Source of the DNA: an uncultured Oscillospiraceae bacterium
GTDB lineage: Bacteria > Bacillota > Clostridia > Oscillospirales > Acutalibacteraceae
NCBI GenBank assembly: GCA_900549755.1
Contig: URPQ01000008.1
Coordinates: forward strand, 1-39,769
Direction of reading: 5' to 3'
Length of the DNA stretch: 39,769 bases
Shown: piece by piece, positions 23,269-31,006 of the stretch
How the letters are laid out: each line of letters begins with the position of its first letter
Numbering within the stretch: position 1 is the first letter of the stretch
The notes under the pieces: generated by a model
What the model saw: the letters and a program-made list of their open reading frames with translations, nothing else
The model's database searches: none
What the model was told of the DNA's origin: nothing
Translations under genes and position numbers: made by a program

Positions 23269-25176
23269 ATGCGTACAAGACAGTTTAAATCAGAATCCAA
23301 AAAGCTTATGGATATGATGATAAATTCAATTTATACCCATAAGGAAATTTTCCTGCGCGAGCTTATTTCCAACGCGAGCGACGCGCTGGACAAGCTCTAT
23401 TTCCGCTCGCTTACCGATAATTCGGTGGGTATAGCGCCCGATGATTTTGAAATACGCCTTGAAATAAACAAGGACGCCCGCACCCTTAAAATAATTGATA
23501 ACGGCTGCGGAATGACCGAGGACGAGCTCGATAAGAACCTCGGTACAATTGCAAAATCGGGCTCGCTTGCCTTTAAGCAGGAGAACGAGAAAAAAGAAAA
23601 CGTTGATATTATAGGTCAGTTCGGCGTAGGCTTTTATTCGGCGTTTATGGTGAGCGATAAGGTTACGGTTGAAAGCCGCGCCTTCGGCTCGGACGAGGCT
23701 TTTCGCTGGTCCTCATCGGGAGCGGACGGCTACACGGTTGAGCCCTGCGAAAAGGAAACGGTGGGCACTACTGTAACCCTGCACATAAAGGAAAATGAGG
23801 GGGACGATAATTACGATGAGTTCCTCGATCAATACAGAATAAGCGCGCTTGTAAAGAAGTATTCCGATTACATTCGCCACCCGATCCGTATGGAGTTTAC
23901 AACCAAAGAACCTGTACCGAAAAAGGAAGGCGAGGAGGATAAGCCCACCGAATACAAGGACGTTACGGAAATACGCACCCTCAACAGTATGGTGCCGCTT
24001 TGGAAAAAGCAGAAAAGCGAAATAAAGCCCGAGGATTACAACAATTTCTATAAAGAAAAGTTCTACGATTATGATGACCCCGCCCGCGTTATCCACACAA
24101 AGACAGAGGGTCAGGCAACCTATTCCGCACTGCTGTTTATACCTAAGCACCCGCCGTTTGATTACTACACAAAGGAATATGAAAAGGGCTTGCAGCTATA
24201 TTCAAAGGGCGTGCTTATAATGGATAAGTGCGCAGAGCTTCTGCCCGATTATTTCAGCTTTGTAAAGGGGCTTGTTGACAGCGAGGATCTCTCGCTCAAT
24301 ATTTCGCGCGAAACCTTACAGCACGACGGGCAGCTAAAGCTTATTGCCAAGACCCTTGAAAAGAAGATAAAATCGGAGCTTGAAAAAATGCTCAAGGATG
24401 AGCGCGAGGCTTACGAGGAATTTTTTAAAGCGTTCGGCATACAGCTTAAATTCGGCATTTACAACGATTACGGCGCACATAAGGAAACCCTGCGCGACCT
24501 GCTAATTTTCCGCTCCTCAAACGAGAAGAAGTATGTTACCCTTAAAGAGTATGTAAGCAGAATGAAAGAGGGGCAGGACTCTATTTACTACGCCTGCGGC
24601 GAGACAGACGAAAAGATTGATATGCTTCCGCAGACCGACGCGGTAAAGGATAAGGGCTTTGAAATACTTTACCTTACCGAAAACGTTGACGAATTCGCCC
24701 TTAAAATGCTGGCGGAATATGACGGCAAAAAGTTTGTTAATATTTGTGATAACGATTTGAACCTTGACAGCGAGGACGAAAAGAAGGCGCTTGAAGAGGA
24801 AAACACCGCCGCCAAGGATATGTTTGAGGCTATGAAAGAAAGTCTCGGCGACAAGATAAACGCCGTCCGCTTTACAAACAAGCTGAAAGATCACCCCGTA
24901 TGCCTTACAAGCGAGGGCGGAATTTCGCTTGAAATGGAAAAGGTGCTAAACTCTATGCCGGGAGCGGAGCAGAATAAAGTTAAGGCGCAGCTTGTGCTTG
25001 AAATAAATGCAAACCACCCGATTGCCGAAAAGCTGAAATCGCTTTATACCGAGGATAAGGATACCCTCGGTAAATACGCAAAGCTGCTTTACGGTGAGGC
25101 GTGCTTAATAGGCGGTAAGAGCGTGCCCGACCCCGCCGAGCACAGCGCACTTGTTTGCGAGCTTATGACAAAGTAA
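23269..25176 (+). CDS. htpG: Molecular chaperone HtpG (Hsp90)
   Basis: 635 residues. The N-terminal GHKL ATPase domain has RELISNASDALDKL, IDNGCGMTEDEL, GTIAKSG and GQFGVGFYSAFMV; the middle domain has YSKGVLIMDKCAELLPDYFSFVKGLVDSEDLSLNISRE. Length and order match bacterial Hsp90, which helps fold client proteins in the cytoplasm. AAAAAAGGTGATAAATTT precedes the ATG. A possible -10 (TATACT, 23220) lies upstream but no good -35; no CIRCE repeat is visible. The stop codon forms the first base of a tandem repeat. Confidence 0.98.
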   Translation: MRTRQFKSESKKLMDMMINSIYTHKEIFLRELISNASDALDKLYFRSLTDNSVGIAPDDFEIRLEINKDARTLKIIDNGCGMTEDELDKNLGTIAKSGSLAFKQENEKKENVDIIGQFGVGFYSAFMVSDKVTVESRAFGSDEAFRWSSSGADGYTVEPCEKETVGTTVTLHIKENEGDDNYDEFLDQYRISALVKKYSDYIRHPIRMEFTTKEPVPKKEGEEDKPTEYKDVTEIRTLNSMVPLWKKQKSEIKPEDYNNFYKEKFYDYDDPARVIHTKTEGQATYSALLFIPKHPPFDYYTKEYEKGLQLYSKGVLIMDKCAELLPDYFSFVKGLVDSEDLSLNISRETLQHDGQLKLIAKTLEKKIKSELEKMLKDEREAYEEFFKAFGIQLKFGIYNDYGAHKETLRDLLIFRSSNEKKYVTLKEYVSRMKEGQDSIYYACGETDEKIDMLPQTDAVKDKGFEILYLTENVDEFALKMLAEYDGKKFVNICDNDLNLDSEDEKKALEEENTAAKDMFEAMKESLGDKINAVRFTNKLKDHPVCLTSEGGISLEMEKVLNSMPGAEQNKVKAQLVLEINANHPIAEKLKSLYTEDKDTLGKYAKLLYGEACLIGGKSVPDPAEHSALVCELMTK

Positions 25177-25298
25177 TGCGGAATTCGTAATGCGGAATTC
25201 GGAATAATAAACAGAGAACCCCGGTAGTTATCGTTAAAATGACAACTATCGGGGTTAAATTTTAGGGTTTGCTGTTATAAATCGTTAATTCCGCATTA
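25174..25298. repeat. Inverted-repeat element with central hairpin between htpG and the SOS gene
   Basis: TAATGCGGAATTCG occurs twice in tandem (25174-25187, 25188-25201); its inverted copy AATTCCGCATTA ends the element (25287-25298). In the middle a 16-bp near-perfect stem (25217-25232 with 25241-25256, 8-base loop) carries AACCCCG/CGGGGTT ends. It can act as a shared terminator for the two convergent genes. The layout also resembles a small mobile repeat. No coding capacity. Confidence 0.7.
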
Positions 25299-25303
25299 AA
25301 TAT

Positions 25304-25492
25304 TCACCCTTCCGCGCTGTTGCAAAGCGACTCCGGGCGCGAGCCTTTTATTACCTTAAGTCTGCGGCGGCGAACAAGGCAGGCTATTTTTCTTTCAAAT
25401 GCTGCCAGCCTGTCCTCATGGAAAATTCCCCAAAGCACGGCGGCAAACATAGCTATTTCAAAAACTGTTCTTAAAAGCATTGATAAATTCAT
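25304..25492 (-). CDS. Small SOS-controlled membrane protein, unknown family
   Basis: 62 residues. One hydrophobic segment lies near the N-terminus (LLRTVFEIAMFAAVLWGIF, about 6-24), followed by a charged tail rich in Arg/Lys (ACLVRRRRLKVIKGSRPE). The start at 25492 has an excellent GGAGGGAGAAATT ribosome site. A consensus promoter stands upstream and a perfect LexA box covers the expected transcript start. I do not recognise the family. LexA-controlled one-pass membrane proteins such as YneA of B. subtilis or SidA of Caulobacter stop cell division during DNA damage; the same job here is inference, and the LysM domain of YneA is absent. Confidence 0.8.
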   Translation of the reverse strand: MNLSMLLRTVFEIAMFAAVLWGIFHEDRLAAFERKIACLVRRRRLKVIKGSRPESLCNSAEG

Positions 25493-25504
25493 AATTTCTC
25501 CCTC

Positions 25505-25518
25505 CGAACAAATGTTCG
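25505..25518. promoter_or_regulatory. LexA (SOS) box
   Basis: CGAACAAATGTTCG is a perfect 14-bp palindrome matching the Gram-positive LexA consensus CGAAC-N4-GTTCG. It begins 8 bases after the -10 box, so bound LexA would cover the transcript start. Confidence 0.88.
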
Positions 25519-25526
25519 ATATTGAT

Positions 25527-25555
25527 ATTATAATCGCAAATTCGACATTTGTCAA
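25527..25555 (-). promoter_or_regulatory. Consensus sigma-A promoter of the SOS gene
   Basis: Minus strand: -35 TTGACA (25550-25555), 17-base spacer, -10 TATAAT (25527-25532): both boxes perfect, meaning strong output once LexA is removed. Confidence 0.9.
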
Positions 25556-25635
25556 GTCTTTTTTTATTCTTTTTCTTTATTATACAGACTTGTGTGTCCT
25601 ATAAATCGGACTTTGCTCTGAGGGAATTGAATTTT

Positions 25636-26613
25636 TTACCCGACCTCGTTTTTAAGCTCCTCACCCGCAAAGAAAGCGCGCAGGTTTTCCATTGTAGTGC
25701 CCGCAATTCCATCGAGCGCCTCGCGGGTTAAAAACGCCTGGTGCGAGGTGACAATAACATTCGGCATTGAAATAATGGTGGATAGGGTATCGTCGGGGAT
25801 TATTTCCTCGGAGTAATCTTCAAAGAAAAGCTCGGTTTCCTCCTCGTAAACGTCCAGCCCCGCCGCGCCTATTTTGCCCGATTTCAGCCCCGCTATCAGG
25901 CTTTGGGTGTCTATCAGCTGTCCGCGCGAGGTGTTTATAATATACGCGCCGTTTTTCATTTGATTTATTGTGTTTTCGTTTATCAGGTGGTGGTTTTCCT
26001 TTGTAAGCGGGCAGTGCAGCGATATAATATCGCTTTTTTGCAGCAGCTCCTCAAGCGTGACGTATTCGCCCTTAAATTCGGGGCTTTCGTATGGGTCGCA
26101 GCCCAAAATATTCATTCCGAAACCGGTGCAGATATCCGCAAAGCACCTGCCTATTTTACCCGTGCCTATAATTCCCACGGTCTTGCCGTGCATATCAAAG
26201 CCGATAAGCCCCTCTAATGAGAAGTTATGGTCGCGGGTTCTTATATAAGCCCTATGCAGCTTGCGGTTTAAAATTAGCAGCAGCCCCGCCGCGTGCTCGG
26301 CTACGGCATAGGGCGAGTAGGCGGGCACTCTTACCACCTTTACGCGCCCCGCCGCCGCCTTTAAATCCACATTGTTATAGCCCGCGCACCTGAGCGCAAT
26401 TACTCCCACGCCGTATTCCGCCAGTTTTTCAATAACCGTTCTGTCAAGCGTATCGTTTACAAAAACGCACACGCCGTCGCAGCATGCCGCCATACTCACG
26501 GTGTCGGCGTTCAGCTTGTTTTCAAAAAATCTTATATTTATGTCCTCGTCCTCAAAACGTTTAAAACTTTCGCGGTCGTAGCTTTTCGCATCGAAGAATG
26601 CTACTGTTTTCAT
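25636..26613 (-). CDS. D-2-hydroxyacid dehydrogenase, D-lactate dehydrogenase type
   Basis: 325 residues. The NAD-binding Rossmann motif is GIIGTGKIG (about 148-156); the catalytic triad appears as Arg in NTSRGQL, Glu in LDVYEEE and His in TSHQAFLT. ALRCAGYNNVDL and VPAYSPYAVAEHA are typical of the LdhA subgroup, which reduces pyruvate to D-lactate in fermentation; related hydroxyacids are possible. GGAGGTAAAAAT precedes the ATG. No terminator is evident between it and the SOS gene promoter downstream. Confidence 0.92.
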   Translation of the reverse strand: MKTVAFFDAKSYDRESFKRFEDEDINIRFFENKLNADTVSMAACCDGVCVFVNDTLDRTVIEKLAEYGVGVIALRCAGYNNVDLKAAAGRVKVVRVPAYSPYAVAEHAAGLLLILNRKLHRAYIRTRDHNFSLEGLIGFDMHGKTVGIIGTGKIGRCFADICTGFGMNILGCDPYESPEFKGEYVTLEELLQKSDIISLHCPLTKENHHLINENTINQMKNGAYIINTSRGQLIDTQSLIAGLKSGKIGAAGLDVYEEETELFFEDYSEEIIPDDTLSTIISMPNVIVTSHQAFLTREALDGIAGTTMENLRAFFAGEELKNEVG

Positions 26614-26691
26614 ATTTTTACCTCCGTTTATGCCTTGATAATATTATCATAATATCATTAGTATTTTCCCTGAAATTCGGGGTATTCACTA

Positions 26692-26720
26692 TTGTTAATT
26701 TTAATTTTTTTTAGTATAAT
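26692..26720 (+). promoter_or_regulatory. Sigma-A promoter of the EIIC-like gene cluster
   Basis: -35 TTGTTA (26692-26697), 17-base T-rich spacer, -10 TATAAT (26715-26720), 33 bases before the first start codon. Confidence 0.75.
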
Positions 26721-26753
26721 AAGTGTAATACTATTGCGAAGAAGGGGAAAATT

Positions 26754-27803
26754 ATGAAAAAATATCTCAACCGCCTTTTTATAGACGGACTTTCCGGAAT
26801 GAGCTACGGGCTTTTTTCCACGCTTATTATAGGCACTATTATCTGCCAAATAGGTAAGCTTGTGGGCGGTAACGTTGTGGGTACATACCTGAACGCCATG
26901 GGCAGCGTTGCAAAAACGCTCACGGGCGCGGGCATAGGCGTGGGCGTTGCCTGCAAATTAAAATCTTCACCGCTGGTTGCGGTAGCCGCGGGGGTTACGG
27001 GTATGATAGGCGCTTTCCCCAACCTTGCAAACGAGGCTTTTAAAATAGGCGCACCCGGCGAGCCGCTCGGCGCTTTTATAGCCGCCTACATAGCTATTGA
27101 AATAGGCGCGCTGGTTTCGGGCAAAACAAAGGTGGATATAATTGTAACGCCTGTCTGCTGCATTTTGGCGGGCGCGGCTGCGGGCTATTTTGTAGGACCG
27201 TACATTTCCACGGCTATGAAGTGGCTCGGCGAGCTTGTTAATATAAATGTTGAAAACAGCCCGATTTTGGGCGGAATCGCGATTTCGGCGCTTATGGGCG
27301 TTATTTTAACCCTGCCCATTTCCTCGGCGGCAATAGGCATTTCAATGGGTATAACCGGGCTTGCCGCAGGCGCCGCCACAATAGGCTGCTGCTGCAATAT
27401 GGTAGGCTTTGCGGTTATAAGCTACCGCGAAAATAAGCTCGGCGGGCTTATAGCCCAGGGTCTCGGCACTTCTATGCTTCAGGTTCCGAACCTTGTGCGC
27501 AAGCCTATACTTTGGCTGCCGCCCGTGCTTTCAAGCGCTATACTCGGTCCGATTTCCTCGGCGGTGCTTAAAATGGTAAGCAACCCCGTAGGCTCGGGTA
27601 TGGGCTCCTCGGGGCTTGTGGGTCAGTTTATGGCGTATGACAGTATGACCGCGGCGGGCTTTTCACCCGCGGTTACAATAATTGAAATAATAGTTATGCA
27701 CTTTATTCTCCCCGCCGCCGTGACCCTTGCCATTGCCGAGGGTATGCGCAAATTGGGGCTTATAAAGCAGGGCGATTTAAAGCTGGAGCCTACAAATGCG
27801 TAA
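26754..27803 (+). CDS. PTS EIIC_2-type membrane protein
   Basis: 349 residues, strongly hydrophobic with about 8-10 membrane segments and glycine/alanine-rich helices (GAGIGVGVACKL, GGIAISALMGVILTLPISSAAIGI, AAGAATIGCCCNMVGFAV). The order resembles the PTS_EIIC_2 group of putative sugar permeases. No EIIA, EIIB, HPr or sugar-enzyme gene is near, so phosphotransfer transport is not certain. GAAGGGGAAAATT precedes the ATG. The last 8 bases overlap nth, so it leads a four-gene plus-strand run. Confidence 0.75.
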   Translation: MKKYLNRLFIDGLSGMSYGLFSTLIIGTIICQIGKLVGGNVVGTYLNAMGSVAKTLTGAGIGVGVACKLKSSPLVAVAAGVTGMIGAFPNLANEAFKIGAPGEPLGAFIAAYIAIEIGALVSGKTKVDIIVTPVCCILAGAAAGYFVGPYISTAMKWLGELVNINVENSPILGGIAISALMGVILTLPISSAAIGISMGITGLAAGAATIGCCCNMVGFAVISYRENKLGGLIAQGLGTSMLQVPNLVRKPILWLPPVLSSAILGPISSAVLKMVSNPVGSGMGSSGLVGQFMAYDSMTAAGFSPAVTIIEIIVMHFILPAAVTLAIAEGMRKLGLIKQGDLKLEPTNA

Positions 27804-28428
27804 AAAAGAAATAACCGAAAGGGCGGTAGCGGGTCTTGAAAAGCTCTACCCCGACGCCGTGTGCTCCCTTACCTATACCGACGCGTATCAGCTGCTTATC
27901 GCAACGCGTCTTTCGGCGCAATGCACCGATAAGCGGGTGAATATGGTAACTCCCGCGCTTTTTGCCGAGTTCCCCACGCCCGAGACACTCGCTGCCGCCG
28001 ATATAAAGCGGGTGGAGGAGCTAATTAAAACCTGCGGGCTTTACAAAACAAAGGCAAAGGACCTTTGCGGCATAGGCAAAATGCTGACAGAGCAGTACGG
28101 CGGTAAAGTACCCGATACTATTGAAGAACTGACCCGCCTGCCCGGAATAGGCAGAAAAACTGCAAACCTTGTGTGCGGGGATATTTTCGGCAAGCCCGCC
28201 GTGGTTACCGACACGCACTTTATAAGGCTCTGCAACCGCTTGGGGTTGGTTAATACGACCGTGCCGCTGAAGGTTGAAACCGAAATGCGAAAGCTGCTGC
28301 CGCCCGAAAAATCCAACGCGTTTTGTCACCGCGCGGTGCTTTTCGGCAGGGATATATGCACCGCCCGTAAAGCACACTGCGAAATTTGTCCGCTTGAAAG
28401 TTTTTGTCCTGAAAAGGGAGTGAAATAG
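27796..28428 (+). CDS. nth: Endonuclease III
   Basis: 210 residues: helix-hairpin-helix LPGIGRKTAN (115-124) with the catalytic lysine at 121, catalytic aspartate Asp139 in VVTDTH, and a 4Fe-4S cluster site C188-x6-C195-x2-C198-x5-C204. It removes oxidised pyrimidines from DNA and nicks abasic sites. It overlaps the EIIC-like gene by 8 bases; GGAG stands 8 bases before the ATG. Confidence 0.97.
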   Translation: MRKKEITERAVAGLEKLYPDAVCSLTYTDAYQLLIATRLSAQCTDKRVNMVTPALFAEFPTPETLAAADIKRVEELIKTCGLYKTKAKDLCGIGKMLTEQYGGKVPDTIEELTRLPGIGRKTANLVCGDIFGKPAVVTDTHFIRLCNRLGLVNTTVPLKVETEMRKLLPPEKSNAFCHRAVLFGRDICTARKAHCEICPLESFCPEKGVK

Positions 28429-28429
28429 C

Positions 28430-29266
28430 TTGCAAAAGCGAGTTGTTGCAATAAGCGATATTTCCTGTCTCGGGAAATGCTCGCTCACGGTCGCGCTGCC
28501 CATAATTTCGGCAGCGGGAATTGAAACCGCCGTTATTCCCACGGCGGTGCTTTCAACCCACACGGGCGGCTTTAAAAATTATACATTTAAGGATATGTCG
28601 CCCGATATGGTAGCCATAGCCCGCCACTGGAAAGAGGAGGGCGTTACCGCCGACGCGGTTTACACAGGCTACCTGTGCTCAAAGCAGCAAATTTATTTAG
28701 CGCTGGAAGCCGCCCGCCTCATAAGCCGCCCCGATACAAAGCTTATAGCCGACCCCGTTATGGCGGATAACGGCAGGCTTTACCGCGGTTTTGAGCCTGA
28801 TTTTCCCGATTTTATGCTGAAATTGTGCGCCGCGGCGGATATTATAACCCCTAACATTACCGAAGCATGCCTTATGCTGGGGTGCGAATATAAAGAGCCG
28901 CCGTATGATGAAGATTATATAAAGGCGCTGCTAGGCGGACTTTATTTGAAGACCCACGCCGATATTGTGTTGACGGGCGTAAGCTTTGACGAAAGAAAAA
29001 TAGGCGCCGCCGTTTTTGACGGCGAAACCGCCTCATATGTATTTGCCGAGCGCGTTCCCGTGGCTTACCACGGCACGGGGGATATTTTTACAAGCACGCT
29101 TACCGCCGCATATCTTCGCGACCGCAGCTTAAAATCCGCCGCGCAGATAGCGGCTAATTTCACCGCGCGCTGCATAAAAAAGGCGCTGACCGATAACCGC
29201 GAAGAACGCTTCGGGGTAGACTTTGAAACGCAAATACCATATCTTATTAAATACTTGGAGCTGTGA
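28430..29266 (+). CDS. Pyridoxal/pyridoxamine kinase-like protein (PfkB fold)
   Basis: 278 residues. The N-terminus AISDISCLGKCSLTVALPIISAAG, ADPVMADNGRLY, IITPNITEACLMLG and the late anion-hole/catalytic motif YHGTGDIFTSTLTAA fit the PdxY/PdxK branch of ribokinase-like enzymes that phosphorylate vitamin B6 vitamers. The start is TTG, 7 bases after GGGAGTG; one base separates it from the nth stop. Substrate by family similarity only. Confidence 0.85.
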   Translation: MQKRVVAISDISCLGKCSLTVALPIISAAGIETAVIPTAVLSTHTGGFKNYTFKDMSPDMVAIARHWKEEGVTADAVYTGYLCSKQQIYLALEAARLISRPDTKLIADPVMADNGRLYRGFEPDFPDFMLKLCAAADIITPNITEACLMLGCEYKEPPYDEDYIKALLGGLYLKTHADIVLTGVSFDERKIGAAVFDGETASYVFAERVPVAYHGTGDIFTSTLTAAYLRDRSLKSAAQIAANFTARCIKKALTDNREERFGVDFETQIPYLIKYLEL

Positions 29267-29267
29267 T

Positions 29268-29975
29268 ATGCGCGAAGAACTTTTAAGAACCGCCTCGCTT
29301 ATAGGCGAAAAAGGAATTGATAAGCTCTCACACTCCGCCGCCGCTGTTTTCGGGCTTGGGGGCGTGGGGTCGTATGCCGCCGAGGCGCTTGTGCGCTCAG
29401 GGCTCGGCACGGTTTATATTTACGATAACGATACGGTTGCAAAAAGCAACATAAACCGCCAGCTTATAGCGCTTAATTCCACAGTGGGTAAAAACAAGAC
29501 CGATATAGCCGCCGCAAGGTACAGGGATATTAACCCCGGGTGCAATATAATTCCCGTTTGCGAATTTATAACGCCCGAAAGCGAAATCCCCTTTGAAAAA
29601 TTCGACGTTATGATAGACGCGGTGGATAACGTGACCGCAAAGCTTTTTTTGGCAGAGCAGGCGTATAAAAGAAAAATCCCCCTGATAAGCGTTATGGGAA
29701 CGGGCAATAAAACCGACCCCACGCGCATCAGGGTGACAGATATATCAAAAACAAGCGTTTGCCCCTTAGCGCGGGTAATGCGCTATGAGCTTAAAAAACG
29801 CGGCGTTTCGGGGGTTACCGCCGTTTGGAGCGACGAGCCGCCCATAAAGCCGCAGGATCGCGGCGAATACCGCAACACGGGCAGAGTGTCTCCTGCCAGT
29901 ATGGCGCCCGTGCCCGGCGCTGCGGGGCTTACCGCCGCCGCCGAAGCAATTAAAAAGCTGATTAACGGTATATAG
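29268..29975 (+). CDS. tcdA: tRNA threonylcarbamoyladenosine dehydratase (TcdA/ThiF family)
   Basis: 235 residues of the E1-like fold: nucleotide-binding GLGGVGSYAAEALVRSG (29-45), the IYDNDTVAKSNINRQ loop with the conserved arginine, DAVDNVTAK, and SVMGTGNKTDPTRI. TcdA cyclises t6A to ct6A in tRNA using ATP; a catalytic cysteine is likely in SVCPLARVMR. The start MREELLRTASL at 29268 follows GGAGCTGTGAT. It is the last gene before a strong terminator. Confidence 0.92.
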   Translation: MREELLRTASLIGEKGIDKLSHSAAAVFGLGGVGSYAAEALVRSGLGTVYIYDNDTVAKSNINRQLIALNSTVGKNKTDIAAARYRDINPGCNIIPVCEFITPESEIPFEKFDVMIDAVDNVTAKLFLAEQAYKRKIPLISVMGTGNKTDPTRIRVTDISKTSVCPLARVMRYELKKRGVSGVTAVWSDEPPIKPQDRGEYRNTGRVSPASMAPVPGAAGLTAAAEAIKKLINGI

Positions 29976-29983
29976 CACAATCC

Positions 29984-30005
29984 CCTCCCTTTAAGGCAAG
30001 GGAGG
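29984..30005. repeat. Short hairpin repeat after tcdA
   Basis: CCTCCCTT and AAGGGAGG form an 8-bp stem with a 6-base loop. No T-run follows. Stretches of this type recur between genes in Clostridia; only one copy is in this window. Confidence 0.5.
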
Positions 30006-30055
30006 CTGAATTTCTGCATGATTTTATGCCGCATATAATATTGACAGATGAAAAG

Positions 30056-30088
30056 GAGCTGAACCGCAAGCGGTCCAGTTCTTTTTTG
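30056..30088 (+). terminator. Intrinsic terminator of the EIIC-nth-kinase-tcdA run
   Basis: GAGCTGAACCGC pairs with GCGGTCCAGTTC (two G-T pairs, 2-base loop as drawn) followed by TTTTTT. A run of four A on the other side lets it also serve the convergent Xre genes. Confidence 0.85.
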
Positions 30089-30143
30089 TTTCGTGGAAAC
30101 TATGCCGTCGGTGTGTTATTAAAAAGACCTTTCGCCATATTTG

Positions 30144-30386
30144 TCACTCCCTGCCAAATAGGAAATCCAGTGATACGTTCAGTATTTTTGAAATTGCGTC
30201 TATTTCGATATCAGTTACGGCACGCTTTCCGTTTTCAATTCTTGAAATTGAACCACGGCAGGTATATACCGCCTCTAATTCCAGCTTTTCCGAAAGCTGT
30301 TTTTGACTCATTCCGGCATTTTCTCTTGCAATTTTTATCCGTGCACCGATTATATTGACATTCTCCGTATCAATTATTCTTTTCAT
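30144..30386 (-). CDS. Xre-family DNA-binding protein (distal of three)
   Basis: 80 residues with one Cro/CI-type helix-turn-helix: IGARIKIARENAGMSQKQLSEKL, then a stretched turn, then GSISRIENGKRAVTDIEIDAISKILNV and a SLDFLFG end. The longer turn between the second and third helices is shared with the first gene of the trio (30601-30867), so these two are likely paralogues. ATG follows AGGAAATCAG and overlaps the stop of the middle gene as ATGA. Confidence 0.85.
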   Translation of the reverse strand: MKRIIDTENVNIIGARIKIARENAGMSQKQLSEKLELEAVYTCRGSISRIENGKRAVTDIEIDAISKILNVSLDFLFGRE

Positions 30387-30568
30387 CTGATTTCCTGTTC
30401 GAGCGTTTTAAAAAGCTCATCATCGAAAAACTCCGTTATCGTCATATCAAGTCCGTCGCAAAGCTTTTTCAGCGTAATTACCGATAAATCCTTACGGCTT
30501 GCGTCCATAAGGCTGTAAACAGTTGACGGCGTTACGCCCGAAACCGTTGCAAGCTCATTGTATTTCAT
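30383..30568 (-). CDS. Small Xre-like protein lacking the first helix (middle of three)
   Basis: 61 residues: YNELATVSGVTPSTVYSLMD is a recognition-helix pair and DLSVITLKKLCDGLDMTITEFFDDE the rest of an Xre domain. The usual first helix before it is not encoded after the ATG, although the upstream frame is open for a few codons (YGYEEFIN); either an unusual start upstream is used or the protein is trimmed. The ribosome site (GAAGAG, 11 bases away) is poor. Overlaps the distal gene as ATGA. Confidence 0.7.
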   Translation of the reverse strand: MKYNELATVSGVTPSTVYSLMDASRKDLSVITLKKLCDGLDMTITEFFDDELFKTLEQEIR

Positions 30569-30600
30569 ATTGATAAACTCTTCGTAACCATAAAATAACC

Positions 30601-30867
30601 TCAGTTTATTTTAATCTCGTCACTGTCGCCGCAAAGCCAGTCCATTGTAACACCCAATGCTTTTGCAAGTATTCTGAGTTCGGCATCGCACACATGGCGC
30701 TGATTTTTCTCTATACGCGAAATAATAAGCGGCGTCATATCCATACCCATAAATTGTATCTTGCGTGCTAAGTCATCCTGCGTCATAGGCGGCTTTTGCA
30801 ATGCTCTGCCCAGCCTGACACGCTCTGCGCAAATATTCCCTTTTATAAGAAAAAGACTTTTCGCCAT
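30601..30867 (-). CDS. Xre-family DNA-binding protein (first of three)
   Basis: 88 residues with one Cro/CI-type domain: GNICAERVRLGRALQKPPMTQDDLARKI, an extended turn, LIISRIEKNQRHVCDAELRILAKALGVTMDWLCG. GAGGGTGTAAAAT precedes the ATG. It is closest to the divergent SLOG gene and to the two operator-like palindromes, so it is the best candidate for the repressor that binds them (inference). Confidence 0.85.
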   Translation of the reverse strand: MAKSLFLIKGNICAERVRLGRALQKPPMTQDDLARKIQFMGMDMTPLIISRIEKNQRHVCDAELRILAKALGVTMDWLCGDSDEIKIN

Positions 30868-30891
30868 ATTTTACACCCTCAAGCATCTCAA

Positions 30892-30910
30892 TTGGATATT
30901 TATTATCCAA
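30892..30910. promoter_or_regulatory. Operator-like palindrome O1
   Basis: TTGGATA and TATCCAA with a 5-base A/T spacer, ending 2 bases before the -35 box of the SLOG gene promoter and 25 bases before the Xre start. Confidence 0.65.
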
Positions 30911-30912
30911 CG

Positions 30913-30941
30913 TTGATTTTAAAGTATCTGCGTGTTATAAT
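30913..30941 (+). promoter_or_regulatory. Sigma-A promoter of the SLOG-fold gene
   Basis: -35 TTGATT (30913-30918), 17-base spacer, -10 TATAAT (30936-30941). The promoter stands between two similar palindromes. Confidence 0.8.
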
Positions 30942-30951
30942 GTTGACAGAG

Positions 30952-30968
30952 TAGATATAAAATATCCA
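30952..30968. promoter_or_regulatory. Operator-like palindrome O2
   Basis: TAGATATAAAATATCCA: GATAT and ATATC arms with a 3-base centre, sharing the GATA...TATCC core of O1. It begins 10 bases after the -10 box, where a bound repressor would block initiation. Confidence 0.6.
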
Positions 30969-31006
30969 CTTAATATATTTTTAAAAAATATTGAGGGGAA
31001 ATAAAT

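Noticed and set aside
26637..26648. Perfect palindrome GATAATATTATC before the D-lactate dehydrogenase gene
   Set aside because: A/T-only 12-bp palindrome in an A/T-rich spacer is expected by chance and does not match the Rex or catabolite operator.
30041..30046. TTGACA as a -35 box after tcdA
   Set aside because: No -10 at the right distance and only a terminator downstream.
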